Position numbers and translations under genes: made by a program. DNA of 52,258 nt from Rhodopseudomonas sp. BR0M22. Its GTDB lineage: Bacteria; Pseudomonadota; Alphaproteobacteria; Rhizobiales; Xanthobacteraceae. Below the pieces are notes generated by a model that ran no database searches, was not told the origin of the DNA, and saw nothing but the letters and a program-made list of their open reading frames with translations. Of the stretch, positions 39,401-47,687 are shown one piece after another. The stretch is taken from positions 1-52,258 of the forward strand of contig NZ_QUMK01000038.1 in assembly GCF_010907035.1 (NCBI RefSeq). Reading direction: 5' to 3'. How positions within the stretch are numbered: the first letter of the stretch is position 1; each line of letters opens with the position of its first letter.

Positions 39401-39642
39401 AAGCTCGTTGGGTTGGTTACGCCGCGCTCCGGCGCCAGCCTAGTTGGCATATTCCACGGCCGCCGAGCAATCCTCGCCGCGCCTAGGGCGGGCGACCGTG
39501 ATTTGCCTGAAAGGGCTGGTTTCCTGCCGACGCACCCGCTGTTAAACCCGCCCGTGCAATGCCGCGCTTCCGCATCCGGGCCGGCGACAACCTGCGTCTT
39601 GCCGGCCGTGAGCGGGCAGACCGAGCCGAAATGGAGCGGGCG

Positions 39643-39858
39643 ATGGCCGGCGAGAACGATCTGAACGACCGCGTCGAGGCGCTGGAAGTCCGCCTGGCGT
39701 ATCAGGACGAGACGATCGAGGCGCTGAACCAGACCGTCACCGCGCAGTGGAAGCAGATCGACGCACTGACCCGGCAGCTCGCCGCACTGAGCGACCGGCT
39801 CGATCAGGCCGAGAGCAGCGTCGGAGCACCCGCCAACGAGCGCCCGCCGCATTATTGA
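39643..39858 (+). CDS. slyX: SlyX homologue
   Basis: 71 residues from the ATG at 39643 (MAGENDLNDRVEALEVRLAY), with GGAGCGGG just before it. An ATG four codons upstream (39631) is also possible. The protein is a short coiled coil (VEALEVRLAYQDETIEALNQ and on to about residue 60) ending in the typical SlyX tail PANERPPHY. The function of SlyX is unknown. Confidence 0.88.
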   Translation: MAGENDLNDRVEALEVRLAYQDETIEALNQTVTAQWKQIDALTRQLAALSDRLDQAESSVGAPANERPPHY

Positions 39859-39898
39859 GGAGGAGCGCTCGCCCGCTCGAGCGCAAGCCTTTCCACTT

Positions 39899-39997
39899 GT
39901 CATTCCGGGGCGCCGCATAGCGGCGAACCCGGAATCTCTGCGTCGCAACAACCTCGGGATTCCGGGTTCGCTCACTTCGTGAGCGCCCCGGAATGAC
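39899..39997. repeat. Dispersed palindromic element, family A, copy 3
   Basis: Starts GTCATTCCGGGGCGC and ends GCGCCCCGGAATGAC. Inner GAACCCGGAATC and GGATTCCGGGTTCG blocks match the other copies. It lies between convergent genes. Confidence 0.85.
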
Positions 39998-40023
39998 GTC
40001 GGTGAGGCTGAGCGTTGCTTGGT

Positions 40024-41562
40024 CTACGACGCGGCCTTCACGCCGAGGCGCTGGTCGCGGAGTTCGCGCTTCAGCACCTTGCCGATTGCGCTGCGCGGCA
40101 GCGACTCGACCAGCACCACCTCGGCGAGGCGTTGGGTCTTGCCGACCTGACCGTTGGTCCAGCTCTTCAACTCCGCCGGATCGATGCTGTGGCCTGGCCG
40201 CGACGCCACGAACGCAACCGGGGTCTCGCCCCATTCTTCCGACGGCATGCCGACGACCGCGACTTCGAGCACGTCAGGATGCTTGGCAACCACGGCTTCG
40301 ATATCGCTCGGATAGATATTGAAGCCGCCCGAAATGATCATGTCCTTCTTGCGGTCCATCAGGGTGATGAAGCCGTCGGCATCGAACCGGCCGACGTCGC
40401 CGCTGCGCACCCAGAGGTTGCCGTCCTTGTCGGTCCAGAAAACCTCGGCGGTCTTCTGCGGCTGATTGAGGTAGCCCTTCATGATGGTGTCGGAGCGGCC
40501 GACGATTTCGCCGACTTCACCATTGGGCAGGAAGTTGCCGTCCTCGTCGATCATCCGGATTTCATGACCGGGCCGCGGCTGGCCGACGGTGTGCAGCTTG
40601 TTCGGGAATTCGTGGGCGAGCAGCGTGCACGAACCGCCGCCCTCGGTCATGCCGTAGTACTCGGTCAGACCACCGGGCCAACGCTTGAGGATGTCGGCCT
40701 TCAATTCCGGCGCGAACGGCGCGGACGTGCAGAACTTCATCTGGAAGGACGACAGGTCGAACTGCCCGAACTCCGGCAGCGCCATGATTCGGCGATACTG
40801 CACCGGCACCAGCATCGCGTGGGTCACGCGGAGCTTCTGCGCCAAGTCCAGGAAACCGCGGGCGTCGAACTTCTTCATCAGCACCACGGTGCCGCCGCCG
40901 GCGAGGGTCGGATTGAAGCAGACCAGCGTGGTGTTGGAATAGAGCGGCGTCGACAACAGCGTGACCGCGTCGGGGCCGTAGCCCATCGGATCGAGCTGGC
41001 CGTATTGCAGCCAGCGCATCTGATGGCTGTGGACGATACCCTTCGGCGTGCCGGTGGTGCCGGACGAATAGATGATGTTGAACACCCACTCCGGATCGAT
41101 CGTCACCGGCGCGGGCTTGGTACCTTCCGGCGCCAGCCAGCGCGTGAACGCTTCGCCGCTGGTGCCGTCGTCGAACGCCACGCGCTTCACCGCGGCGTCG
41201 ATTTCGGCGTCCTTCATCGCATTGGCGGCGAAGTCGTCGGTGAACAGGATCTTGGCGGCGGAGTCCCGCACCATCGCGGAGAAATCCTTGGCGGTCGACG
41301 ACGGCGCCAAGGGCGCCACCGCGATGCCGGCGCGCAGCGCGCCGAGGAAGGTCGCCGCATATTCGATCGAGGACAGCGCGCAAATCGAAATGGTGTCGGT
41401 CGGCTTCAGACCATCGCGCTGCAAAGTCGCGGCGATGCGATCGATCAGCGCATCGAATTCCGCGTAGCGCAATTGCCGTTCCCCGTCGATCACCGCGATC
41501 CGGTCCGGCCGCGCCTGCGCGGTGTCGCGGACCAGGGCGGGAAGAGTGATGAAGTCGGGCAT
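40024..41562 (-). CDS. AMP-dependent acyl-CoA synthetase/ligase
   Basis: 512 residues from the ATG at 41562 (MPDFITLPALV; GTGGAGACCGAA upstream). Adenylate-forming motifs appear in order: YSSGTTGTPKG (P-loop), YYGMTEGGG, SGDVGRFDADG, DRKKDMIISGGFNIYP and the catalytic Lys in PRSAIGKVLKREL. It activates an organic acid to acyl-AMP and then acyl-CoA. The acid is not predictable; medium-chain, aromatic or dicarboxylic acids are all possible. It is followed on the same strand (upstream side) by SnoaL-like and Crp/Fnr genes. Confidence 0.93.
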   Translation of the reverse strand: MPDFITLPALVRDTAQARPDRIAVIDGERQLRYAEFDALIDRIAATLQRDGLKPTDTISICALSSIEYAATFLGALRAGIAVAPLAPSSTAKDFSAMVRDSAAKILFTDDFAANAMKDAEIDAAVKRVAFDDGTSGEAFTRWLAPEGTKPAPVTIDPEWVFNIIYSSGTTGTPKGIVHSHQMRWLQYGQLDPMGYGPDAVTLLSTPLYSNTTLVCFNPTLAGGGTVVLMKKFDARGFLDLAQKLRVTHAMLVPVQYRRIMALPEFGQFDLSSFQMKFCTSAPFAPELKADILKRWPGGLTEYYGMTEGGGSCTLLAHEFPNKLHTVGQPRPGHEIRMIDEDGNFLPNGEVGEIVGRSDTIMKGYLNQPQKTAEVFWTDKDGNLWVRSGDVGRFDADGFITLMDRKKDMIISGGFNIYPSDIEAVVAKHPDVLEVAVVGMPSEEWGETPVAFVASRPGHSIDPAELKSWTNGQVGKTQRLAEVVLVESLPRSAIGKVLKRELRDQRLGVKAAS

Positions 41563-41672
41563 TTCGGTCTCCACGTTTCTTGGTTATCGAGTTCGAACAG
41601 GGCTCCGCCATCGCGACGAGCGAAGCGACGACGCAATCGCGCGCCACGGCGTGCGAAACAAGTCAGCTCGCG

Positions 41673-42281
41673 TCAGCGGTCCAGCGCCTCGCCTTTCAAC
41701 CACTTCGCGCCGCTCGCGTACAGCCGTTCGACGGCGTCGCCTTTCAGGCCCGGCATGTCGCGCTTGATCGGATAGCCGAGGCCGCTCTGCAAGTAAGCGA
41801 GATGACGATAGCCTTCGGGGAACTGCGCCAGCAGCGCGGCATCGAGCGACAGCTTCGCCGCAGGGTCGACCGGATCCATCCGGTCCTTCTCGTAGATCGG
41901 CTGACGCAGCACCAGGCCCCAGCGGCCGTCGCGCTTTTCGAGGAAATCGTAGAAGCGGCCGGTGCAGACCACATCGACCACGACGTCGTGCACGCTGGCG
42001 CGCTGCGAGATCGTCATCTTGGTCTGGGAGACGGCGCGGGCGCCGGCGAGATCGATCGACTGCCCGCCGAGGAAATGCAAAATCGACACGCCTTTGGCCC
42101 AGCCGGCCTTGCTCATCGCGATGAATTCGTCGGCGGTGCCTTGCGTCCAGGTCGCCATCATCCGGCCGTCGTCGAACCAGACGGTGCGAAAGCGCTGCCA
42201 GTCCCCGGCATCGCGCCACACCACCCAATTCTCGACCAACTCGCGGATCGCGAGCCGATCACGCCATCCCTCGTCAATCAT
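41673..42281 (-). CDS. SnoaL-like / nuclear transport factor 2 fold protein
   Basis: 202 residues from the ATG at 42281 (MIDEGWRDRLAIRELVENWV; GGAGACGGC upstream). The pattern LAIRELVENWVVWRDAGDWQ, then FRTVWFDDGRMMATW, fits the cone-shaped NTF2/SnoaL-like fold, also seen in small dehydratases, isomerases and aromatic-dioxygenase small subunits. No catalytic residues can be assigned with confidence. It sits upstream of the acyl-CoA ligase gene on the same strand (about 110 bp away) and may serve the same pathway. Confidence 0.75.
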   Translation of the reverse strand: MIDEGWRDRLAIRELVENWVVWRDAGDWQRFRTVWFDDGRMMATWTQGTADEFIAMSKAGWAKGVSILHFLGGQSIDLAGARAVSQTKMTISQRASVHDVVVDVVCTGRFYDFLEKRDGRWGLVLRQPIYEKDRMDPVDPAAKLSLDAALLAQFPEGYRHLAYLQSGLGYPIKRDMPGLKGDAVERLYASGAKWLKGEALDR

Positions 42282-42420
42282 GCCGTCTCCACCCTGCGTC
42301 TTGCGCGCGGTGCGCACTATAGTGGCGGCGCAGCCGGGCGTACCGGCAAAAGTGGATGGCGGCTTTGCGATGCGAAGATGCGCCGGTCTCTCGACAGCGG
42401 ACACCCGAACAGCGCTGAAA

Positions 42421-43083
42421 CTAGCTGACGCGTTCGGACCGATCCTGCAGAACGGCGCTGAGCCGGGCCGGATGCACCTCGATGGTGCGGTCGTAGCTGA
42501 TCAGGCCGAGCTTGCGGAACTTGTTCATGAAGTAGCTCACCCGCGACCGGGTGGTGCCGATCATTTCCGCCAGCGTCTCCTGACTGATATGCGGCTCGAT
42601 CGGCTGCGGCTCTCGGCCCTGATCGAACTCGGCGAGGCGGAGCAACAGGCGCGCCAGCCGTTTCTCGCTGCAATTGAACAACTGATCGAGCAGGTCCTCT
42701 TCGATGCGACGGTTGCGCAGCAGCAGATGACGCACGAACAGTTCGGCAAAGTCCGGTTGCGCACGGAGCGTCTCAATCAGTCGCACGCTCGGAATAGTCG
42801 CAACCACACAGTCCTGCATCGCAATAGTGGTGGCGCCACGCGTTTGCTCTCCGACCAGACAGCCGTCGCCGAAGAATTGCCCGGGCGCGACGATGCCGGT
42901 CGCAACCTCTTTGCCTTGCTCCGACAGAACTAAGACTTTGATGCGCCCCTGCAGCAGCAAATACACACTGTCGGCGTCGTCCCCCTGCGCGAAAACAGTC
43001 TTGTTCCTGGCGAACTTCGCAATCGAGCTGCCGCCGAGCTTGCGCAGCAGTTCGCGGGCATCGAAACCGAGATCCAGCGTCAT
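42421..43083 (-). CDS. Crp/Fnr-family transcriptional regulator
   Basis: 220 residues from the ATG at 43083 (MTLDLGFDARELL; GGAGG 5 nt upstream); an ATG nine codons earlier lacks a site. A cyclic-nucleotide-binding fold (about 25-140, FAQGDDADSVYLLLQGRIKV and the GQFFGDGCLVGE loop) is followed by a Crp-type helix-turn-helix (about 165-205, ISQETLAEMIGTTRSRVSYF). No Cys cluster for an iron-sulfur centre is present, so it is not an oxygen-sensing Fnr. The ligand is unknown. It may control the neighbouring ligase and SnoaL genes. Confidence 0.88.
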   Translation of the reverse strand: MTLDLGFDARELLRKLGGSSIAKFARNKTVFAQGDDADSVYLLLQGRIKVLVLSEQGKEVATGIVAPGQFFGDGCLVGEQTRGATTIAMQDCVVATIPSVRLIETLRAQPDFAELFVRHLLLRNRRIEEDLLDQLFNCSEKRLARLLLRLAEFDQGREPQPIEPHISQETLAEMIGTTRSRVSYFMNKFRKLGLISYDRTIEVHPARLSAVLQDRSERVS

Positions 43084-43263
43084 CCTCGCCTCCACGGAAT
43101 CGATCAGCATCGGCTCGCATGATCGACGTCGTCGCAGAATAGACCGCAGGACGCTGAATTCACTGGTAAATCTGAATTCCTCGGAATGCTACGAAGCGCA
43201 CGCGACGCGCGTGCAGAGCAGCCGATGCACTTAACTATTTATCAGCCTTAAAGCGCCTCGGGA

Positions 43264-43677
43264 TCAGGCCACCGGCGTTATTCGCTCGTCGTTCCACGAC
43301 AGGCCGAACTCTTCCAACCCTTCGGCGAGGTAATCGCCGAGCAGCGGCTCGCCGAGAAGGTAACGAGCGGTGCGTCCGTTGCGGCCTTCGGCAGCCTCGC
43401 GGCGGAGATCATCCCATTCTTCGATGCTGCCATCGCCGCGACCGAGCCGCATCAAGGCGACGAGGTCGATCTGTTCTTCTTCGGTCATTGCGTTGATGAA
43501 ACTGCTGATCTCCTGGACGACAGGATCGTCGCCGGTATCCTCGAGCACGTCGACCATATCGTCGTCAGCGCCGTTCGATCCGGAATCGGCGTCGGTGACG
43601 CCCTCCTTGGCGTCGAATTCGCGCGCCTTCTCGATCAGAAACGCGACCTTGTCGGTCGAAATCGCCAGCTCCGGCAT
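43264..43677 (-). CDS. DUF3775 protein
   Basis: 137 residues, very acidic. MPELAISTDKVAFLIEKARE and the later EEQIDLVALMRLGRGDGSIE, followed by EWDDLRREA, match DUF3775, an alphaproteobacterial family of unknown function. No membrane segment or signal peptide is present. It stands alone between the Crp/Fnr gene and the divergent MBL-fold gene. Confidence 0.8.
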   Translation of the reverse strand: MPELAISTDKVAFLIEKAREFDAKEGVTDADSGSNGADDDMVDVLEDTGDDPVVQEISSFINAMTEEEQIDLVALMRLGRGDGSIEEWDDLRREAAEGRNGRTARYLLGEPLLGDYLAEGLEEFGLSWNDERITPVA

Positions 43678-43815
43678 CGTCTGTCCTCCGTCTTTGCGCC
43701 GACAACGGCGCTGTCCTCGAGCGACCTAACGCGTCGCAGCGCGACGCGATCCATTGCGCCGCGGCCGTAAAACCCGCATGTTCGGGCAAAATAAAAACCA
43801 GGGAGAAGACGTGGG

Positions 43816-44664
43816 ATGGCGTGGTCAGTCGGCAAGGTCAAAATCACAAAAATCGTCGAGATGGAGATGACCGGCGGCACCCGGTTCATCCTGCCGCAAG
43901 CCACCCCTCAGCAAATCCAGACCATGCCGTGGCTGACGCCGCAATTCGCCAACGACGAGGGACGGCTGACGATGTCGGTGCATAGTTGGGTGGTGGAAAC
44001 GCCGACCCGACGGATCGTGGTCGACACCTGCATCGGCAACGACAAGCAGGGCCGCGGCGTGCCGCATTGGAACGGGCTGGACAAGCCGTTCCTGCAGGAT
44101 CTCGAACGCGCCGGTTATCCGGCCGACAGCATCGACACCGTGATCTGCACGCATCTGCATGTCGACCACGTCGGCTGGAATACCAGATTGGTCGACGGGC
44201 AATGGGTGCCGACCTTTCCCAACGCACGCTATCTGTTCGGCCGCCTCGAATATGATTACTGGAAGACGCATTCCACCGACGCGGCGCACGCCGCGGTGTT
44301 TGCCGACTCGGTGCAACCGGTGATCGATGCCGGCGTCGTCGATCTGATCGCCGGCGATGCGAAGATCGGCGAGGAGATCACGCTGATCCCGACGCCCGGC
44401 CACAGCCCCGGACACGTCGCGCTACACATCCGCTCCGAGGGTGAAGAAGCGGTGCTGTCCGGCGACGTCGCGCATCACCCCTGCCAGATGGCTCGGCTGG
44501 ACTGGTCGTCGAGCTTCGACTCCGACCCGCAGCAATCGATCGAAACGCGCCGCCGCTTATTCTCGCGCTTCGCCGACACACCGACCTTGCTGTTCGGCGG
44601 GCATTTCGGCCCGGGCCGGATCGTGCGCGATGGCGACGCCTTCCGCCTCGTGGCGTTGCCATGA
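43816..44664 (+). CDS. MBL-fold metallo-hydrolase
   Basis: 282 residues, with AGGGAGAAG before the ATG. The zinc-binding motif HLHVDH (His113, His115, Asp117, His118) is complete, followed by PTPGHSPGHVALHI (third His), SGDVAH (bridging Asp) and GHFGPGRI (last His). No signal peptide is seen, so it is cytosolic. The spacing resembles lactonase and organophosphate-hydrolase-like members; the substrate is unknown. It is followed 109 bp later by a FAH-family gene on the same strand, which could form a short catabolic unit. Confidence 0.9.
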   Translation: MAWSVGKVKITKIVEMEMTGGTRFILPQATPQQIQTMPWLTPQFANDEGRLTMSVHSWVVETPTRRIVVDTCIGNDKQGRGVPHWNGLDKPFLQDLERAGYPADSIDTVICTHLHVDHVGWNTRLVDGQWVPTFPNARYLFGRLEYDYWKTHSTDAAHAAVFADSVQPVIDAGVVDLIAGDAKIGEEITLIPTPGHSPGHVALHIRSEGEEAVLSGDVAHHPCQMARLDWSSSFDSDPQQSIETRRRLFSRFADTPTLLFGGHFGPGRIVRDGDAFRLVALP

Positions 44665-44773
44665 CGGCTCACAGCAGCGCCGCGCATAGCCCGGCGGCGC
44701 CAGCATCTATTGAACTCGAATCATCACTGGTCCATCAGTTGGACTACCTGCACAACTGCGGAGGAAACGCGGG

Positions 44774-45616
44774 ATGAAGCTCGTTCGTTATGGTGTCGTC
44801 GGCCACGAGAAGCCCGGCCTGTTCGATCAGTCCGGCCAGCTTCGCGATCTGTCCGGACAGATCGCCGACCTCGCGGGCGAGGCGTTTTCGCCCGCCGGCC
44901 TCGCCAAGCTGGCGGCGCTCGACGTCGCCGGGCTGCCCACAGTCCCCGGCCAGCCGCGGCTAGGGTCGCCGGTCGGCGGTGCACCGAAATTCATCGCGAT
45001 CGGACTGAACTACGCCGACCACGCCGCCGAAGCCAACATGCCGATCCCGGCCGAGCCGATCGTGTTCATGAAGGCCAACAACTCGCTGTGCGGACCGAAC
45101 GACGACGTCGAGAAGCCGCGCGGCTCGACCAAGCTGGACTGGGAGGTCGAGCTCGCGGTGATTATCGGCACCCGCGCCAAATATGTCACCGAGGCCGATG
45201 CGCTGAACTACGTCGCCGGCTACGCCGTCTGCAACGACGTCTCCGAACGTCACTTCCAGATCGAGCGGGCCGGTCAGTGGACCAAAGGCAAGTCGCACGA
45301 CACGTTCGGCCCGCTCGGTCCGTGGGTCGTCACCAAGGACGAGATCGCCGACGTCCACAAGCTCGGGATGTGGCTCGACGTCAACGGCCAGCGTTGCCAG
45401 ACCGGCTCGACCACGACCATGATCTTCAACGTGCCGAAGATCGTGTCGTATCTGTCGGAGCTGATGACGCTGATGCCCGGCGACATCATCACCACCGGCA
45501 CGCCGCCCGGCGTCGGCATGGGCAAGAAGCCGCCGCAATTCCTCAATGTCGGTGACGTCGTCACCCTCGGCATCGAGGGGCTCGGCGAGCAGAAGCAAAC
45601 CATCGTGGCGGCGTAA
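44774..45616 (+). CDS. Fumarylacetoacetate hydrolase family protein
   Basis: 280 residues, with GCGGAGGAAACGCGGG before the ATG. The FAH fold is clear: AIGLNYADHAAEANMPIPAE, then PIVFMKANNSLCGPND, a metal-binding DWEVELAVIIG (Glu/Asp) and NDVSERHFQIER. The end GTPPGVGMGKKPPQFLNVGD is typical. Such enzymes hydrolyse or decarboxylate 2-oxo acids from aromatic breakdown or act as ureidoglycolate lyase-like hydrolases. The exact reaction is not fixed by sequence. It lies between the MBL hydrolase and the GST gene. Confidence 0.92.
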   Translation: MKLVRYGVVGHEKPGLFDQSGQLRDLSGQIADLAGEAFSPAGLAKLAALDVAGLPTVPGQPRLGSPVGGAPKFIAIGLNYADHAAEANMPIPAEPIVFMKANNSLCGPNDDVEKPRGSTKLDWEVELAVIIGTRAKYVTEADALNYVAGYAVCNDVSERHFQIERAGQWTKGKSHDTFGPLGPWVVTKDEIADVHKLGMWLDVNGQRCQTGSTTTMIFNVPKIVSYLSELMTLMPGDIITTGTPPGVGMGKKPPQFLNVGDVVTLGIEGLGEQKQTIVAA

Positions 45617-45640
45617 GCCTCTTATACACACCTCTCGTTC

Positions 45641-45743
45641 GTCGTTCCGGGATGCGCCCTTTTGGGCGCAGGCCCGAAATCCATACTCGCGGCGGTGGTT
45701 ATGGATTCCGGGCTCGCTCACTTCGTTCGCGCCCCGGAATGAC
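45641..45743. repeat. Dispersed palindromic element, family A, copy 4 (diverged)
   Basis: Starts GTCGTTCCGGGATGCGC and ends GCGCCCCGGAATGAC. The left half is more diverged (GGCCCGAAATCC) than in other copies. It lies just before the GST gene. Confidence 0.75.
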
Positions 45744-45795
45744 AGAAGATAGATCGAGCAGGCTCGCGACCAAGTCGTTCCTCTCAGGAGCATCC

Positions 45796-46413
45796 ATGAA
45801 ACTTTCCTTCTCCCAAGCCTCGCCGTTCGCCCGCAAGGTGCGGATCGCCGCGATCGAACTCGGACTGATCGACCGGATCGAATTCGTCTCGGCGACCGTG
45901 ATCCCAGCGCAGGCCAACGAGCAATACATGCGCGAGGTCAACCCGCTGAAGAAGTTGCCGGCGCTGATCCTCGACAATGGCGAGGTGATCGTCGATTCCT
46001 ACGTGATCGCCGAATATCTCGACGAGCTCGCGGGCGGCGGTAAGCTGATCCCGGCCTCGGGCGCAGAGCGCTGGCGGGTAAAGAGCGACCACTCGCTGCT
46101 GCAGGGCATGCTGGATTCGATGCTGCTGTGCCGCTACGAGAAGCTGGTTCGGCCGAAGGAGCTGTTCTGGCAGGGCTGGTACGACGATCACTGGGCGCGG
46201 GCCTGGGCCGGCATGGCGCGGTTCGATCGCGACACCGCGATGCTGAACGGACCGCTGACGATCGCCCAGATCGCGCTCACCTGCGTGCTCGGTTATGCCG
46301 ATTTCCGCTTCGCCGATTGCGGCTGGCGTGCGGCCTATCCCAATCTCGATGCGTTCTTCCAGCGGATGTCGGAGCGCGTGTCGGTGAAGGTATCGGTGCC
46401 GCCGGCGGCCTGA
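45796..46413 (+). CDS. Glutathione S-transferase family protein
   Basis: 205 residues from the ATG at 45796 (MKLSFSQASPFARKVRIAAI; AGGAG upstream). An N-terminal thioredoxin-like domain (Ser in SPFARKVR as likely catalytic residue, NPLKKLPALILDNGEVIVDS as the glutathione site) is followed by a helical domain. Its substrate is unknown. Placement after FAH and MBL-fold genes fits detoxification or ring-cleavage chemistry. Confidence 0.9.
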   Translation: MKLSFSQASPFARKVRIAAIELGLIDRIEFVSATVIPAQANEQYMREVNPLKKLPALILDNGEVIVDSYVIAEYLDELAGGGKLIPASGAERWRVKSDHSLLQGMLDSMLLCRYEKLVRPKELFWQGWYDDHWARAWAGMARFDRDTAMLNGPLTIAQIALTCVLGYADFRFADCGWRAAYPNLDAFFQRMSERVSVKVSVPPAA

Positions 46414-46431
46414 GCCGCCGCCCGATCGAGA

Positions 46432-46983
46432 TTAGTCGAACAGGCTCGGCGTGTAGTTGACCGCCGCGCCCTCGATCGCCAGCAGCTTCAGCTTGGTGGC
46501 GACGCCGCCATTGGCCGAAAAGCCGCCGGGCTTGTCCCCGGCGGCGAGGACGCGGTGGCACGGCACGATGATCGGGCACGGATTGCGCCCCAGAGCCTGC
46601 CCGACCTCGCGCGACAGCTCGACGCCGCCGAGCTGCTTGGCGATGTCGCCATAGGTCAGCGTCCTGCCGGCCGGAATGCTGCGCGCGATATCGTAGACCC
46701 GGCGCTGAAACGCCGACGTGCCGTCGAGGTCGAGCTGGATGTCGGCGAAATCGATCGCCGAACCTTCGAGCAGTGCGACGATGCCATCGATCGCGCGCTG
46801 CACTTCTGCCGGTGGCGACGCTTCCACGCTGTCAGGGTGACGCTGCGCAATCCGCGCGCGGGTCTGGGGTTCGGTCGGCTGCGGCAGTTGCACGGCGACG
46901 ATGCCGCGCCGGCCCCAGACGATGCCGCAGCGGCCGATCGCCGTGTCGAACAGCGCGTGACTGTGCTGAGTGGTCGGCATCAT
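46432..46983 (-). CDS. ogt: Methylated-DNA-[protein]-cysteine S-methyltransferase
   Basis: 183 residues from the ATG at 46983; an ATG at the next codon, 46980, is equally possible. The acceptor cysteine is Cys142 in the invariant PCHRV motif, preceded by QALGRNPCPIIV. The DNA-binding wing GRTLTYGDIAKQLG is normal. It repairs O6-alkylguanine by taking the alkyl group onto its own cysteine. No Ada-type N-terminal domain is present, so it corresponds to Ogt. Confidence 0.93.
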   Translation of the reverse strand: MMPTTQHSHALFDTAIGRCGIVWGRRGIVAVQLPQPTEPQTRARIAQRHPDSVEASPPAEVQRAIDGIVALLEGSAIDFADIQLDLDGTSAFQRRVYDIARSIPAGRTLTYGDIAKQLGGVELSREVGQALGRNPCPIIVPCHRVLAAGDKPGGFSANGGVATKLKLLAIEGAAVNYTPSLFD

Positions 46984-47026
46984 GGCACCGAGATTACGAC
47001 GGCCAGGCCGGTGCAGCCACCCGATT

Positions 47027-47575
47027 TCAAGCCGCCGGGACGTGCTGCTCCAGTCGCGTGGCGACGGTGGCCAACAGCTTCGTCGGCTCGGCCGGCAACA
47101 CCAGCGCGCGGGATGGATCGAAATCGTAGGCAATATGGTAGGCGTCGTGCTGATCCTGGGTCAGGAACCAGAGCTCGGTGCGGGACGCCGCGGCGAACAC
47201 GCCGCGCTCCAGCGCCAGCCTGATCCGCTGCCGAGGCGGCCACGCCCACAGCCGGTCGCGCAGGATCGCCGCATCGTCCGCGACGTAATGAAAGTCGGCG
47301 CCGGGCACCAGCTCGAACGACAGCAGTGCGTCGGGCAGGTGCTGGCGCCGATGCTCGCGGACGGCCCGGGCGAAATTGCGCGCTCGGCGATGATTGGTCA
47401 GGCCGCGGGCGCGCACCTTCACGGTGCTGATCTGGTCGAGCGGATCAGGCGACGGGATCGTGGTGACGATGGTGACGTCGTGGCCGCGACCGGCGAGATG
47501 GCGCGCGATGGCGATGCAATCGCGTTCTTTGCCGCTCTGCTTTTCGAGTTGGAAGACCGCCAGCAGGATTTTCAT
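47027..47575 (-). CDS. Half-length WaaG-like glycosyltransferase (N-terminal domain only)
   Basis: 182 residues, about half the usual 370 of GT4-family WaaG/RfaG. The N-terminal GT-B domain is well preserved: MKILLAVFQLEKQSGKERDC, then HRRARNFARAV, LLSFELVPGADFHYVADD, and LWFLTQDQHDAYHIAYDFDP, each matching a WaaG segment. It stops at VLPAEPTK, just where the linker to the nucleotide-sugar-binding domain begins. The C-terminal donor-binding domain is absent, and only 43 bp separate its stop from the ogt start. It is either a functional orphan half or the remnant of a truncated lipopolysaccharide core transferase. Confidence 0.75.
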   Translation of the reverse strand: MKILLAVFQLEKQSGKERDCIAIARHLAGRGHDVTIVTTIPSPDPLDQISTVKVRARGLTNHRRARNFARAVREHRRQHLPDALLSFELVPGADFHYVADDAAILRDRLWAWPPRQRIRLALERGVFAAASRTELWFLTQDQHDAYHIAYDFDPSRALVLPAEPTKLLATVATRLEQHVPAA

Positions 47576-47687
47576 GACGCGGCGGTTGGTTCGCGACGGG
47601 TCGGGGTGATTTGACCGTCGGCTTATAGCGCGGCGGATCGGCGCGGCGCAACATTGCGGCCGGCCAGTCTCTCGTCCGATGGATGTG

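Noticed and set aside
46984-47026. Missing C-terminal half of the WaaG-like protein hidden by a frameshift
   Set aside because: Only 43 bp lie between its stop and the ogt start, far too short for a second domain in any frame.
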